Assembly: GCF_014649535.1 (NCBI RefSeq)
Contig: NZ_BMTF01000007.1
Coordinates: 1 to 64,000 of the forward strand
DNA from: Streptomyces gelaticus
GTDB taxonomy: Bacteria; Actinomycetota; Actinomycetes; Streptomycetales; Streptomycetaceae
Reading direction: 5' to 3'
Length of the DNA: 64,000 nucleotides
Positions 44,857 to 52,910 of this stretch are shown here, one piece after another. The position numbers and the translations under genes are program-made. The first letter of the stretch is position 1. Each line of letters begins with the position of its first letter. The notes below the pieces were generated by a model. It saw only the letters and a program-made list of their open reading frames with translations. It was not told the DNA's origin and made no database searches.

Positions 44857-45027
44857 TTACGCGCAGCAGGTGCGCCAACCGTTGGAGGTGCTGGATCCGT
44901 TACCCATGCTGTCGACGGCACAGCTGTACATCTGGTCGGCCACGTCGCCACTCGACATGAAATGAACGTCGAGGTCGAGGTCGCCCAGTTCCTCGTCAGC
45001 CGCTGCGATGAGGAGATCCGTGCTCAT
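44857..45027 (-). CDS. lanA: Class I lanthipeptide precursor (FxLD-like leader)
   Basis: A 56-residue precursor from ATG 45027 behind AGGAG (7 nt). The acidic leader (STDLLIAAADEELG) contains DLDLDV, close to the F-N/D/x-L-D box recognised by LanB but with Leu in place of Phe, as in FxLD-family lanthipeptides. The C-terminal core has three cysteines (YSCAV, and a terminal SNGWRTCCA with adjacent cysteines) and several Ser/Thr, including an SSTS run, so up to three rings could form. No double-glycine or ALNPR-like cleavage site is evident. It is followed by LanB and LanC on the same strand. Confidence 0.9.
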   Translation of the reverse strand: MSTDLLIAAADEELGDLDLDVHFMSSGDVADQMYSCAVDSMGNGSSTSNGWRTCCA

Positions 45028-45599
45028 GATGCAACTCCTGTTCATAGTCAGGGCGCGCATGGAAAGTAACGGATATTTCCCGTGGCCCAAAGGCCCGGCT
45101 CCTGCGAGGAAGAAATATCTGCTACAGGTTTCCACGCCGAACGCCAGAACTTACGGCTCAGGAACCTAAGTGCCGATGATCATACGTGTCAACAACCCCT
45201 CAAAAAGAAGGAAGGATTCTCCGGAGTATGCCCCATATGCGAATATTGACCACAGGGGTTATATCGCGCCACTCTGCCATTGAAATTCACCGAGCACTTG
45301 ACGCCCGCCCACCCTTGCGCGGCCGCTCGATGCAGTTCGGATTAAAGGATTGAGCTGCGAAATTCCGCCACACCTTCCCTGCGGCAGATGCGGCCGCCGT
45401 GACTCCCCCCGATCGAACCATCACCCATGGGGACAATTCCGGCACTTCAGCCTTCGCGCCGGCAAGCCGGAGAACGAAATGCCACGGCAGTCCGAGGTGG
45501 GAGCGATTTCCGGCCAGACGGATGCCCCTCCCCCACTGAGGGCGTAAAGGTCCTGGCGACCGGGAAAGGTTCCTGTACGGCAAGGACTTGTCCGGGCGA
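45028..45599. other. Upstream region of lanA, no gene recognised
   Basis: A 572-bp stretch of lower G+C than its surroundings. It holds the lanA promoter (45163-45192) and a leader of about 130 nt. Beyond it no gene with family resemblance is seen, and no regulator gene divergent from lanA is present. The right end abuts an IS5-type remnant. Confidence 0.5.
45163..45192 (-). promoter_or_regulatory. Strong vegetative-type promoter of lanA
   Basis: TTGACA (45192-45187), an 18-nt spacer and TAGGTT (45168-45163) match the HrdB/sigma-70 consensus very well, with transcription expected to start near 45156. This gives a leader of about 130 nt before lanA. Confidence 0.65.
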
Positions 45600-45767
45600 T
45601 CATGTTCGCAGCCGGATGACGAGGGCTGCTGCTGTCGCGGTTCCGAGGCGGACACAGCTGCGCTTGTCGCAGCGAGTGGCGACCGCCCGGTGCTGCTTCA
45701 AGCGGTTGACCGCCCGTTCGACGGTGTTGCGTGTCTCGTACCGCTCTTCACCGGGTCGGCCGGGCCG
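45600..45767 (-). mobile_element. IS5-family transposase C-terminal remnant
   Basis: Minus-strand sequence reads GRPGEERYETRNTVERAVNR, LKQHRAVATRCDKR and LGTATAAALVIRLRT before TGA at 45600, matching the C-terminal end (the Y..R...E motif region) of IS5-type transposases. The rest of the element is absent; its 5' side stops about 25 bp short of the lipoprotein gene end. It marks a recombination boundary at the right edge of the lanthipeptide locus. Confidence 0.7.
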
Positions 45768-45791
45768 GACACGGCACGGCACCGCCTCGGC

Positions 45792-46319
45792 TCACACGGA
45801 GCAGCGGGCCGGTCCGATGACGCCGTCGGTACCGACCACCTTCACCGCCTCGCCCCGGTCCGCGGTGCGGGCCTGTGCGGCAGTGCAGATCAACTGCTGG
45901 CGGGCGACCTCGGAGAGTGTGGTGACGGCCGTGTTCAACCGGACCAGGACTCCGTCCGGGCCCAGCTCGATGTTCGGAGCGGCGCGGGCGTAGGGGAGTT
46001 CGGTGCGCAGGCCGGTCGCGACCTCGACCTTGTTCGGCCCTTCGAAGAGCAGGGCGAGCGCCCGGCTCGGCCCTCGCACCACTTCCGTACCGCCGTAGAA
46101 GGGGAATTCCGCCGGCATCTCGATGGGCCGTACGACGGGCATCAGCCGCTTCGCGGACGACGAGGACACGAAGTAGAGCAGGGTGCTCTGCTCGCGTCCC
46201 GGCGCCACATCGACGACCGCCGGGTCGCCGACCTCGATGACATCCGTGGCCCGTATCCCGCACCCGGTCGCCAGCAAGGCAAGAGGAAGCAGGGCGCCGA
46301 GGGCGCGTACGCCTCTCAC
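45792..46319 (-). CDS. Lipoprotein of the two-component operon
   Basis: A 175-residue putative lipoprotein. The signal GALLPLALLATGC has a lipobox (LATGC) at about residues 16-20, followed by a GerMN-like or sensor-accessory domain (LLYFVSSSSAKRLMPVVRP, ALALLFEGPNKVEVATGLRT, VRLNTAVTTLSEVARQQLIC). GTG 46319 overlaps the kinase stop (GTGA). Regulator-kinase-lipoprotein operons of this layout (like afsQ1/Q2 and the lipoprotein after it, from memory) suggest it modulates the sensor at the cell surface. Confidence 0.88.
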   Translation of the reverse strand: MRGVRALGALLPLALLATGCGIRATDVIEVGDPAVVDVAPGREQSTLLYFVSSSSAKRLMPVVRPIEMPAEFPFYGGTEVVRGPSRALALLFEGPNKVEVATGLRTELPYARAAPNIELGPDGVLVRLNTAVTTLSEVARQQLICTAAQARTADRGEAVKVVGTDGVIGPARCSV

Positions 46320-47752
46320 GGCCCCTCCAGCGGCAGTTCGACCGTGAGGACCGCGCCGCCTCCGGGCCCGCCCGCGGCGCGCACGGTGCCGCCGTGCAGC
46401 CGTACGTTCTCCTGGGTGATCGCCAGCCCGAGTCCGCTGCCGGCCGACCGGGTACGGGCCGCGTCGGCCTTGTAGAACCGGTCGAAGATATGGGGCAGCA
46501 CGGCGGGGTCGATGCCGGGGCCGCTGTCCGCCACCTCGACCACCAGCCGTTCCGCCGCGCCCTGCCGCTCGGTCCGCAGTCGCACCGCGACGGGCTCCGC
46601 GCCGTGCCGCAGGGCGTTGCCGACGAGGTTGGCGACGACGACATCGAAGCGGCGCGGATCGATCATCGCCCGTATCCCCTCGGGGAGTTCGGCCTGAACC
46701 CGGTCCTCCCAGCGCCTGCTCTGGAGGGTCTTTCGGATCGCTTCGGCGACATCGACCTCATCGAGGTGGAGATCCGCGGCCTTGGCGTCGAAGCGGGAGA
46801 TCTCCATCAGGTCCTCGACGAGGGTGGCGAGCTTGCCCGTCTCCGCGCTGATCAGCCGGACGGCCGCCGCGGTGTCGGGGTTCAGCTGGGCCGCGTCCTC
46901 GTCGAGCACCTCGGTGACGGCGAGCATTCCGGCGAGCGGGGTGCGCAGCTCGTGCGAGACGTCGGAGGCGAAGCGCCGGGCCCGCACCTCGGCCTGCCGG
47001 AGCTCCGCCACGGACTCCTGGAGCTTGATCGAGGAGTCGTTGAACGTCCTGGCGAGTCCGGCGAGTTCGTCGGAGCCCCGGACCTCGATCCGGGTGTCGA
47101 GCTCGCCCCGGCCGATGCCCGCGGCGGCCCGTCGCAGGTCGCGTACCGGACGCAGCACACTGCGGGCCGCGAGCAGTGCGGGCACCAGGGCGATCAGGAG
47201 GGCGGGCAGGGCGCCGTCGCGGGCCGCGGTCACCATGGCTTCGACATTGGCCTCCTCGGTGGAGAGCTGCATCACGGCGTAGAGGACGAGCCCGGTGGGC
47301 TGGCCTCCGTCGCCGCGGTCGATGAGCGCGGGCATTCCGACGGTCAGCCAGGGCGCGCCGTCCTTGACGACCCGCTGGAAGGAGCCGTGCGCGTTGCCGC
47401 GGGCGGCTGCCTGCAGTTCGGGCGTGATCACGTCGGAGGTGGGCCGGTTCGAGGAGGAGACCCGGATCGCCCCGTACTCGGCGAAGACGATCCAGGGATG
47501 CGGCTTGCCCTCCCTGGCGAGGCTGCGGCAGGCCCGCCGCAGCTGCTCCTCGTCCACCGGCAGGGTCACGGACTGGGAGCCGATCCGGTCGCGGAACTGG
47601 TCGACGGCCGTGTCCTGGGCCTGCTGGAGGATGGCGGAGCGCGCCTCGCGGTAGGTGAGGGTGGCGGTGGTGGCGGCGCTGATCGCCGCGACCAGGAGGA
47701 AGGCTCCGACGAGACGGGTGCGCAGCCCGAACGGGGCGGCGAAGACCCTCAT
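46316..47752 (-). CDS. Sensor histidine kinase
   Basis: A 478-residue kinase. Two membrane helices (about 13-33 and 180-200) enclose an extracellular domain of ~145 residues with paired cysteine-free strands (PHPWIVFAEYGAIRVSSSNR, GAPWLTVGMPALIDRGDGG). HAMP (VLRPVRDLRRAAAGIGRGEL) leads to the H-box with H267 in SDVSHELRTPLAG, N-box ANLVGNALRHGAE and G-box GSGLGLAITQENVRLHGG. ATG 47752 overlaps the regulator stop (ATGA), and the 3' end overlaps the lipoprotein gene, so all three are coupled. Confidence 0.94.
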   Translation of the reverse strand: MRVFAAPFGLRTRLVGAFLLVAAISAATTATLTYREARSAILQQAQDTAVDQFRDRIGSQSVTLPVDEEQLRRACRSLAREGKPHPWIVFAEYGAIRVSSSNRPTSDVITPELQAAARGNAHGSFQRVVKDGAPWLTVGMPALIDRGDGGQPTGLVLYAVMQLSTEEANVEAMVTAARDGALPALLIALVPALLAARSVLRPVRDLRRAAAGIGRGELDTRIEVRGSDELAGLARTFNDSSIKLQESVAELRQAEVRARRFASDVSHELRTPLAGMLAVTEVLDEDAAQLNPDTAAAVRLISAETGKLATLVEDLMEISRFDAKAADLHLDEVDVAEAIRKTLQSRRWEDRVQAELPEGIRAMIDPRRFDVVVANLVGNALRHGAEPVAVRLRTERQGAAERLVVEVADSGPGIDPAVLPHIFDRFYKADAARTRSAGSGLGLAITQENVRLHGGTVRAAGGPGGGAVLTVELPLEGP

Positions 47753-48432
47753 CCGAGCGGCCCGAAGCGGTATCCGAAGCCGCGGACGGTCTGGATGTAC
47801 CGCGGGCTGCCCGCCACGTCCTCGACTTTCTGCCGCAGCCGCCGCACACAGGCGTCGACCAGGCGGGCGTCCCCGTGGTAGCTGTGCTCCCAGACGTATT
47901 CGAGGAGCTGCTGCCTGCTGAAGACCTGCTCGGGCGAGGCCGAAAGGTGGAGCAGCAGCTTCAGTTCGGAGGGTGCGAGCAGGACGCGCTGCCCGGCCTT
48001 GGTGACCGAGAGTCCGGCCCGGTCGACGGCCAGTTCGCCATGGATCTCGGTGCCGCCACGCCCTGTCGGTTCGGCGAGCCTGCGCAGCACGGCACGGATC
48101 CTGGCCTCGATCACCTCGGTGCGGGCCGGCTTGACGATGTAGTCGTCGGCACCGGCCTCCAGCCCGACGACCACGTCGAAGTCGTCGCCCCGGGCCGTGA
48201 GCATGATGATCGGCAGCTGGCTGGTCTCGCGTATCCGGCGGCAGACCTGGACCCCGTTCATGGCGGGGAGCATCAGGTCGAGGAGCACCAGATCGGGCCG
48301 GAACTCCCCCAGCGCGGCCAGCCCCGCCTCCCCGCTCTCCACGGCGCGCAGTTCGTGGCCGCGCCGCCGCAGCCCCAGCTCGACCCCTTCCCGTACGGAG
48401 GGGTCATCTTCGATCAGCAGAACGCGAGGCAT
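47749..48432 (-). CDS. OmpR-family response regulator
   Basis: A 227-residue regulator. Receiver residues E8/D9/D10 and phospho-acceptor D52 (LVLLDLMLP) and K in DDYIVKPARTE are present, and the winged-helix domain (SELKLLLHLSASPEQVFSRQ, QTVRGFGYRFGPLG) is complete. The sequence is similar in style to AfsQ1 of S. coelicolor. It is the first gene of the regulator-kinase-lipoprotein operon and has its own start at ATG 48432. Target genes are unknown; the adjacent MurJ/FemX genes make a cell-envelope role plausible. Confidence 0.94.
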   Translation of the reverse strand: MPRVLLIEDDPSVREGVELGLRRRGHELRAVESGEAGLAALGEFRPDLVLLDLMLPAMNGVQVCRRIRETSQLPIIMLTARGDDFDVVVGLEAGADDYIVKPARTEVIEARIRAVLRRLAEPTGRGGTEIHGELAVDRAGLSVTKAGQRVLLAPSELKLLLHLSASPEQVFSRQQLLEYVWEHSYHGDARLVDACVRRLRQKVEDVAGSPRYIQTVRGFGYRFGPLG

Positions 48433-48498
48433 GGCAGCAGTATCCCAGCGATCAAGAAATGGATGCGAATGGGCGGGTGGGCAGGTGGTGCCTGCGGG

Positions 48499-50163
48499 TC
48501 ACGCCCGCCTCAGCCGCCCCCGGCCCGCCGCGATCACGGCGCTGACCTCCCGCAGCCGCAACGGCCGGGCCAGCAGCGCCACCGTGAGCAGGAGCACGAA
48601 GGAGCCCGCGCCCACCGCCGCGAAGTCCCCGAGCCCCGCGCAGCTCCCGGCGGCCAGGTATCCCAGGAGCCCGGCGGGCACGGACGCCGCCACCAGCCGG
48701 AACTGCGCCCACAGCGCGGGCGAACGCACCGGTGAGGTCCGGGCTACGTCGCCCCGGCCGAGCCTGCGGTGCAGCGCGTACGCGGTGGCCGCGAAGCCGG
48801 CGAACAGTGCCACGGAGTAGGCGCCGGCCATCCCCGTCACGGCCCAGCGGACCGGCAGCAGCAGATACGCGGCGGCCGAGAGCCCGGCGTTGAGCGTCGC
48901 GATCACCAGATTGAGGAGGAACGGCGTGCGGGTGTCGCCCATCGCGTAGAACGCCCGGGAGAGCACGTACTGCCCCGAGTAGGCGATGAGTCCGGGCGCG
49001 AACGCCATCGTCATGCCCGCCATCACGGCGATGTCCGCGTCGTCCGTGGCCCCGTACCCGTACACCGCTCCCATCACCCACGGTGCCAGCGCGAACAGCA
49101 GGGCCACCGCGGGCACCACGACCGCGGCCGAGGTGCGCAGGGCGTACGAGACATCGCGCCGCAGGCCCGGCAGGTCGTCGTCGGCCGCCGCCCGGCTCAT
49201 CCGGGGCATCAGCGCGGTGACGAGCGAGACGGTCACGATGCCGTGCGGCACCACCCACAGCTGGAAGGCGTAGCTGTACGCGGTGTAGCCGGCGCCTCCC
49301 GCCAGGCCCATGTCGTGGGCGCGCTGGCCGATGGTGGTGGAGAGCCGGGTCACCACCCAGTAGGCGAGCTGATTGGTCAGCACCAGCGTGACCAGCCAGC
49401 CGGCCGCGCGCAACGGCCGGGTGAGGCCGCTGCCCCGCCAGTCGAACCGGGGCCGCCAGCGGAACTCGGCGGCGCGCAGCGCGGGCACCAGGGCGAGCGT
49501 CTGGACGACGATCCCGGCCGTCGTGCCCCAGCCGAGCCACTGGGCCTGCGCCGGGGTGAGCGTGCCGTCGGAGCCCGCCGCGATGGCGAGGTAGATCCCG
49601 AACACGGCGATGACGACCACGTTGTTGAGGACCGGGGTCCACATCATCGCCCCGAACCGGCCCCGGGCGTTCAGAACTTGCCCGAGGAGGGTGAACAGTC
49701 CGTAGAAGAGGATCTGCGGCAGGCAGTAGCGGGCCAGGGCGACGGTCATCTCCGCCTGTGCGCCGTGGTAGCCGGGGGCGTAGACCTCGACGATCCAGGG
49801 GGCGGCGAGGACGGTGACGCCGGTGAGGGCGAGGAGGGCGACGGCGCAGACGGTGAGCAGCCGGTCGGTGTACGCGGCTCCGCCGTCGGCGTGGTTCTTT
49901 GCCGCCCGCACCAGTTCGGGGACGAAGACGGCGTTGAGCGCGCCGCCGATGAGCAGTGTGTAGAGGATGTTGGGGACGGTGTTGGCGACCGTGTAGCCGT
50001 CGGCCCCGAGTCCGGTGCCGAGCGCGGCGACGACGACCGCCGAGCGTATGAAGCCGGTCGCCCGGGAGACGACGGAGCCGGCCGCCATGACGGCACCGTT
50101 GCGCAGCACCGAGCGGGGCTTGTGGTCCGCGGCCTTCGTGAGGGCCGCTCCGGTGGCCGTCAC
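48499..50163 (-). CDS. murJ: MurJ-like lipid flippase (MATE/MVF family)
   Basis: A 554-residue integral membrane protein with about 14 helices of the mouse-virulence-factor family. AAGSVVSRATGFIRSAVVVA near the N terminus, NTVPNILYTLLIGGALNAVF, VLNNVVVIAVFGIYL and LSRAFYAMGDTRTPFLLN are characteristic. MurJ proteins flip lipid II across the membrane. GTG 50163 overlaps the femX-like stop (GTGA). It may be a specialised paralogue rather than the essential copy, since the essential gene usually sits elsewhere in Streptomyces. Confidence 0.9.
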   Translation of the reverse strand: MTATGAALTKAADHKPRSVLRNGAVMAAGSVVSRATGFIRSAVVVAALGTGLGADGYTVANTVPNILYTLLIGGALNAVFVPELVRAAKNHADGGAAYTDRLLTVCAVALLALTGVTVLAAPWIVEVYAPGYHGAQAEMTVALARYCLPQILFYGLFTLLGQVLNARGRFGAMMWTPVLNNVVVIAVFGIYLAIAAGSDGTLTPAQAQWLGWGTTAGIVVQTLALVPALRAAEFRWRPRFDWRGSGLTRPLRAAGWLVTLVLTNQLAYWVVTRLSTTIGQRAHDMGLAGGAGYTAYSYAFQLWVVPHGIVTVSLVTALMPRMSRAAADDDLPGLRRDVSYALRTSAAVVVPAVALLFALAPWVMGAVYGYGATDDADIAVMAGMTMAFAPGLIAYSGQYVLSRAFYAMGDTRTPFLLNLVIATLNAGLSAAAYLLLPVRWAVTGMAGAYSVALFAGFAATAYALHRRLGRGDVARTSPVRSPALWAQFRLVAASVPAGLLGYLAAGSCAGLGDFAAVGAGSFVLLLTVALLARPLRLREVSAVIAAGRGRLRRA

Positions 50164-51326
50164 CGGCGGGCCAGGTACGCCTGGAACGCCCGGTAAAGGG
50201 TGTTGTTCGTGGCTCCGCCCACCGATGTCTCCCACTCTCCGAGCGTCTCGACGACCTGACCGCCGGTGCCGAGTTTCCAGCGGAGCAGCCCGAAGGGGCG
50301 GTCGTCGGGGTCAAGGGTGGAGGGTACCCCGCGCATGTCGTGCACATCGGCACCGAGCCCGTGGGCATCGAGCATCATCCGCCACTGCAGCGCGTTGCTG
50401 GGGCGGACCTCGCGGCGGTGGTCGGCGGACGCCCCGGTCTGGTACCAGACCCGCCGGCCGGTGCTGATCATGGTGTGGGCGGCCAGGATCTCGCCCTGGT
50501 GGACGGCGAGGTAGAGCCGCATCCGGCCGGGCTGTTCGGCGTTGAGCACGGCGTACTGCTGCTGGTAGTACGCGAGGGAGCGGCCGAGCCGGAAGCCGTC
50601 GCGTTCCTCGGTGATCCGCAGCAGCCGGTGGAACTCGGGGAGTTCCGCCTCGCCGCCGATGACGATACGCACCCCGGACTTCTGGGCCCTGCGGACGTTG
50701 CGGCGCCATTCCTGGTTGAGTCCGGACCAGAGCTGGTCGGGGGTCCGTCCGGCGAGCGGCACCTGGAAGACATGGCGCGGCTGTGCGTCGGCGTCCTCGC
50801 CGCCGTCACCGCCGCAGCGGTGCCAGCCACGGGCCCTCAGCCGCTCGGCAACGGCCGCGCCGAGCGGGTCCACCTCGCTCGCCAGCACGTCGGACACCGT
50901 CCGGCCCGGCCCCGTGGCCGCCTTGAGACGGCCGGAGTCCCAGCGGCGGTACGCCGGTGAGGGACCGATCCGTACGGCGAAGGCACCGGCCCTTCGCAGA
51001 TGCGCCATCAGCGGGCCGAGCCAGCCGTCGAGGTCCGGGTCGGCCCAGTCGGCGACCGGGCCCTCGGGCAGATAGGCGAAGTACTTGCGGGTTCCCGGGA
51101 ATTGCCGGTAGAGCACCAGAGCGGCGCCGGTCAGCTCGCCGGATCCGCCGTGCCAGCCGACCGTTTCGGAGGTCCAGCGGTCCTTCACTCCCGCCCACGA
51201 CGGGTACTGCAGAAAGCTCGCCCCGGGGCGGGTGGACAGGAACGCCCGGTGCTCGGCGGCGGTCAGCCCGCGTATCCGCAGTTCCTGGTCGTGGCGACGG
51301 TCTCCGGTCGCGAGCAGCGCTGACAT
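50160..51326 (-). CDS. FemX-like aminoacyltransferase of peptidoglycan crossbridge
   Basis: A 388-residue FemABX family protein with two GNAT-like halves. SFLQYPSWAGVKDRWTSETV, YFAYLPEGPVADW, LNQEWRRNVRRAQKSGVRIV (the helix region), MRLYLAVHQGEILAAHTMIS and SNALQWRMMLDAHGLG are typical. It uses glycyl-tRNA to add the glycine branch on lipid II. ATG 51326 follows AGGAAGGG. Coupling to the MurJ-like gene through a GTGA overlap suggests branch addition and flipping are linked. Confidence 0.92.
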   Translation of the reverse strand: MSALLATGDRRHDQELRIRGLTAAEHRAFLSTRPGASFLQYPSWAGVKDRWTSETVGWHGGSGELTGAALVLYRQFPGTRKYFAYLPEGPVADWADPDLDGWLGPLMAHLRRAGAFAVRIGPSPAYRRWDSGRLKAATGPGRTVSDVLASEVDPLGAAVAERLRARGWHRCGGDGGEDADAQPRHVFQVPLAGRTPDQLWSGLNQEWRRNVRRAQKSGVRIVIGGEAELPEFHRLLRITEERDGFRLGRSLAYYQQQYAVLNAEQPGRMRLYLAVHQGEILAAHTMISTGRRVWYQTGASADHRREVRPSNALQWRMMLDAHGLGADVHDMRGVPSTLDPDDRPFGLLRWKLGTGGQVVETLGEWETSVGGATNNTLYRAFQAYLARR

Positions 51327-51551
51327 GTTCGTGGCCCTTCCTGGTCCGCCCCGCTGTCGGCTCTGCGGGGCCGCACAGGATGCTCACAGCGGTCCGTGAC
51401 GGAGCCGAGCGACGTATGTGACCGGACGATGACCGTTGCGCTGCGGCACATGTCACACGGGGCATTTCCCGGTTTTCGGCCGATTTGCGGAACCTATCGT
51501 CGGATGAACACCTCTCCCTCGACGAGAAGCAATGCCTTGGAGGTTTTTCCG

Positions 51552-52772
51552 TTGATCGCTGCACCCCGGTCCGTACGCCGTACCGCTCCACTCGGCCGCC
51601 CGGTCCGGCTCACCCTGATCGCCGGTACCGCGGTGCTCGGTACCGTGCTCACCGCCTGTACCGGTGCCTCCGCGTCGGACTCGGACAAGGGCTCGGGCAA
51701 GGGAGGCGCGGCCGCACCGGCCTCCGAGGCCAGGATCTCGGTGAACCTCCGGGGCAGCCAGGCCGCTCCCGGGTCGCCGGTGAAGGTGACGCTCGGCAGC
51801 GGGAAGCTGAAGACGGTCACGGTGAGCGCGAAGGGGGGCGAGGCGCTGACCGGCCGGATATCCGCCGACGGCAGGACGTGGACCTCCGACCGGCCGGCCG
51901 CGCCCGGCACCACGTACGGCGTCGAGGCGAAGAACACCGAGGGCGGCAGCGCCGAGGCCGGCTTCACCACCGCCGCGGCGGACAAGGTCAACAAGCTGAC
52001 GCTGGCCCCCGGGAAGAACACCACGGTCGGCATCGCCCAGCCGCTCTCGATCGTCTTCGACAACCCGGTCAAGGACAGGGCGGCGGTCGAGAAGGCCCTG
52101 AAGGTCACCACCTCGAACAACACCGAGGGCTCCTGGGGCTGGCTGCAGGACTACTCCGGCAAGGACCGCGTCGACTGGCGGCCCAAGGAGTACTGGAAGT
52201 CGGGTACGAAGGTCACGCTCGACGCCGATCTCAACGGCATCGACTCGGGCCCTTCCGGCGGCTGGTTCGTACGCGACTACCGGACCACCTTCACGATCGG
52301 CGCCGACCAGGTGGTCGAGGTCGACCTCGACCGCCACCGGCTGGCGCTGAAGCGGGACGGAAAGACCGTCATGGACGTGCCCATGTCGGCCGGCACCCCC
52401 GGCGGCGAGAAGGCGTCCTGGCGCGGCACCGCCGTACTGATGTCCAAGGAGGGAACGATCAACATGCGCTCCGAGACGGTCGGCCTCGGCGACGCCTACG
52501 ACAAGATGGTCGACTCGTCGATGCGGCTGACCTGGTCGGGGATGTACGCCCACGCGGCGCCGTGGAACGCGGCCTACTTCGGGGTGGCCAACCGCAGTTC
52601 GGGCTGTGTCGGGATGAGCGACGCCAACGCCGCCGCGCTCTACCGGCAGGTGCGGGTCGGCGACCCGTTCGAGATCACCGGCGCGGACGCCAAGGGCACG
52701 GTCGCGGAGGGCAACGGGTACGGGGCGTGGAACGTGTCGTGGTCCGACTGGCAGGCGAAGAGCGCGCTGTAG
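51552..52772 (+). CDS. L,D-transpeptidase lipoprotein with Ig-like domains
   Basis: A 406-residue lipoprotein of the LdtMt2/LppS type that makes 3-3 crosslinks in peptidoglycan. TTG 51552 is chosen: GGAGG lies 8 nt upstream, and it gives a normal signal peptide with lipobox LTAC at C36. ATG 51504 is in frame but has no ribosome site and would give an overlong signal. Two Ig-like domains (about 60-160 and 165-265) precede the YkuD domain, with histidine in YAHAAPWNAAYFG and catalytic C352 in RSSGCVGMSDANA. The C-terminal tryptophan-rich tail (VSWSDWQAKSAL) is typical. Confidence 0.93.
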   Translation: MIAAPRSVRRTAPLGRPVRLTLIAGTAVLGTVLTACTGASASDSDKGSGKGGAAAPASEARISVNLRGSQAAPGSPVKVTLGSGKLKTVTVSAKGGEALTGRISADGRTWTSDRPAAPGTTYGVEAKNTEGGSAEAGFTTAAADKVNKLTLAPGKNTTVGIAQPLSIVFDNPVKDRAAVEKALKVTTSNNTEGSWGWLQDYSGKDRVDWRPKEYWKSGTKVTLDADLNGIDSGPSGGWFVRDYRTTFTIGADQVVEVDLDRHRLALKRDGKTVMDVPMSAGTPGGEKASWRGTAVLMSKEGTINMRSETVGLGDAYDKMVDSSMRLTWSGMYAHAAPWNAAYFGVANRSSGCVGMSDANAAALYRQVRVGDPFEITGADAKGTVAEGNGYGAWNVSWSDWQAKSAL

Positions 52773-52828
52773 GGGCCACGGAGCCGCGCCCGACCTCCGG
52801 CGGGGCGGCCGACAATTGTTACCCTCAC

Positions 52829-52848
52829 GTAACTTACCGGTGAGTTAC
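52829..52848. promoter_or_regulatory. Inverted repeat and GTTAC/GTAAC array before the secreted hydrolase
   Basis: GTAACT at 52829 and AGTTAC at 52843 form an inverted repeat around a central CCGG with two mismatched pairs. Further GTTAC units at 52818-52822 and 52866-52870 make four copies of the same pentamer in about 55 bp, 40-95 bp before the hydrolase start. The pattern suggests a TetR/GntR-type operator cluster. Confidence 0.55.
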
Positions 52849-52910
52849 CACAGTTGAGGGGCGAGGGTTACCGTCGGTTCACTTCGCCCTGCACGCGTGA
52901 GGAGTGATCC

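Noticed and set aside
45287..45655. 122-codon minus-strand frame upstream of lanA as an extra precursor or regulator
   Set aside because: Composition is unlike its neighbours, it overlaps the IS5 remnant, lacks a ribosome site and leader-like or DNA-binding motifs.
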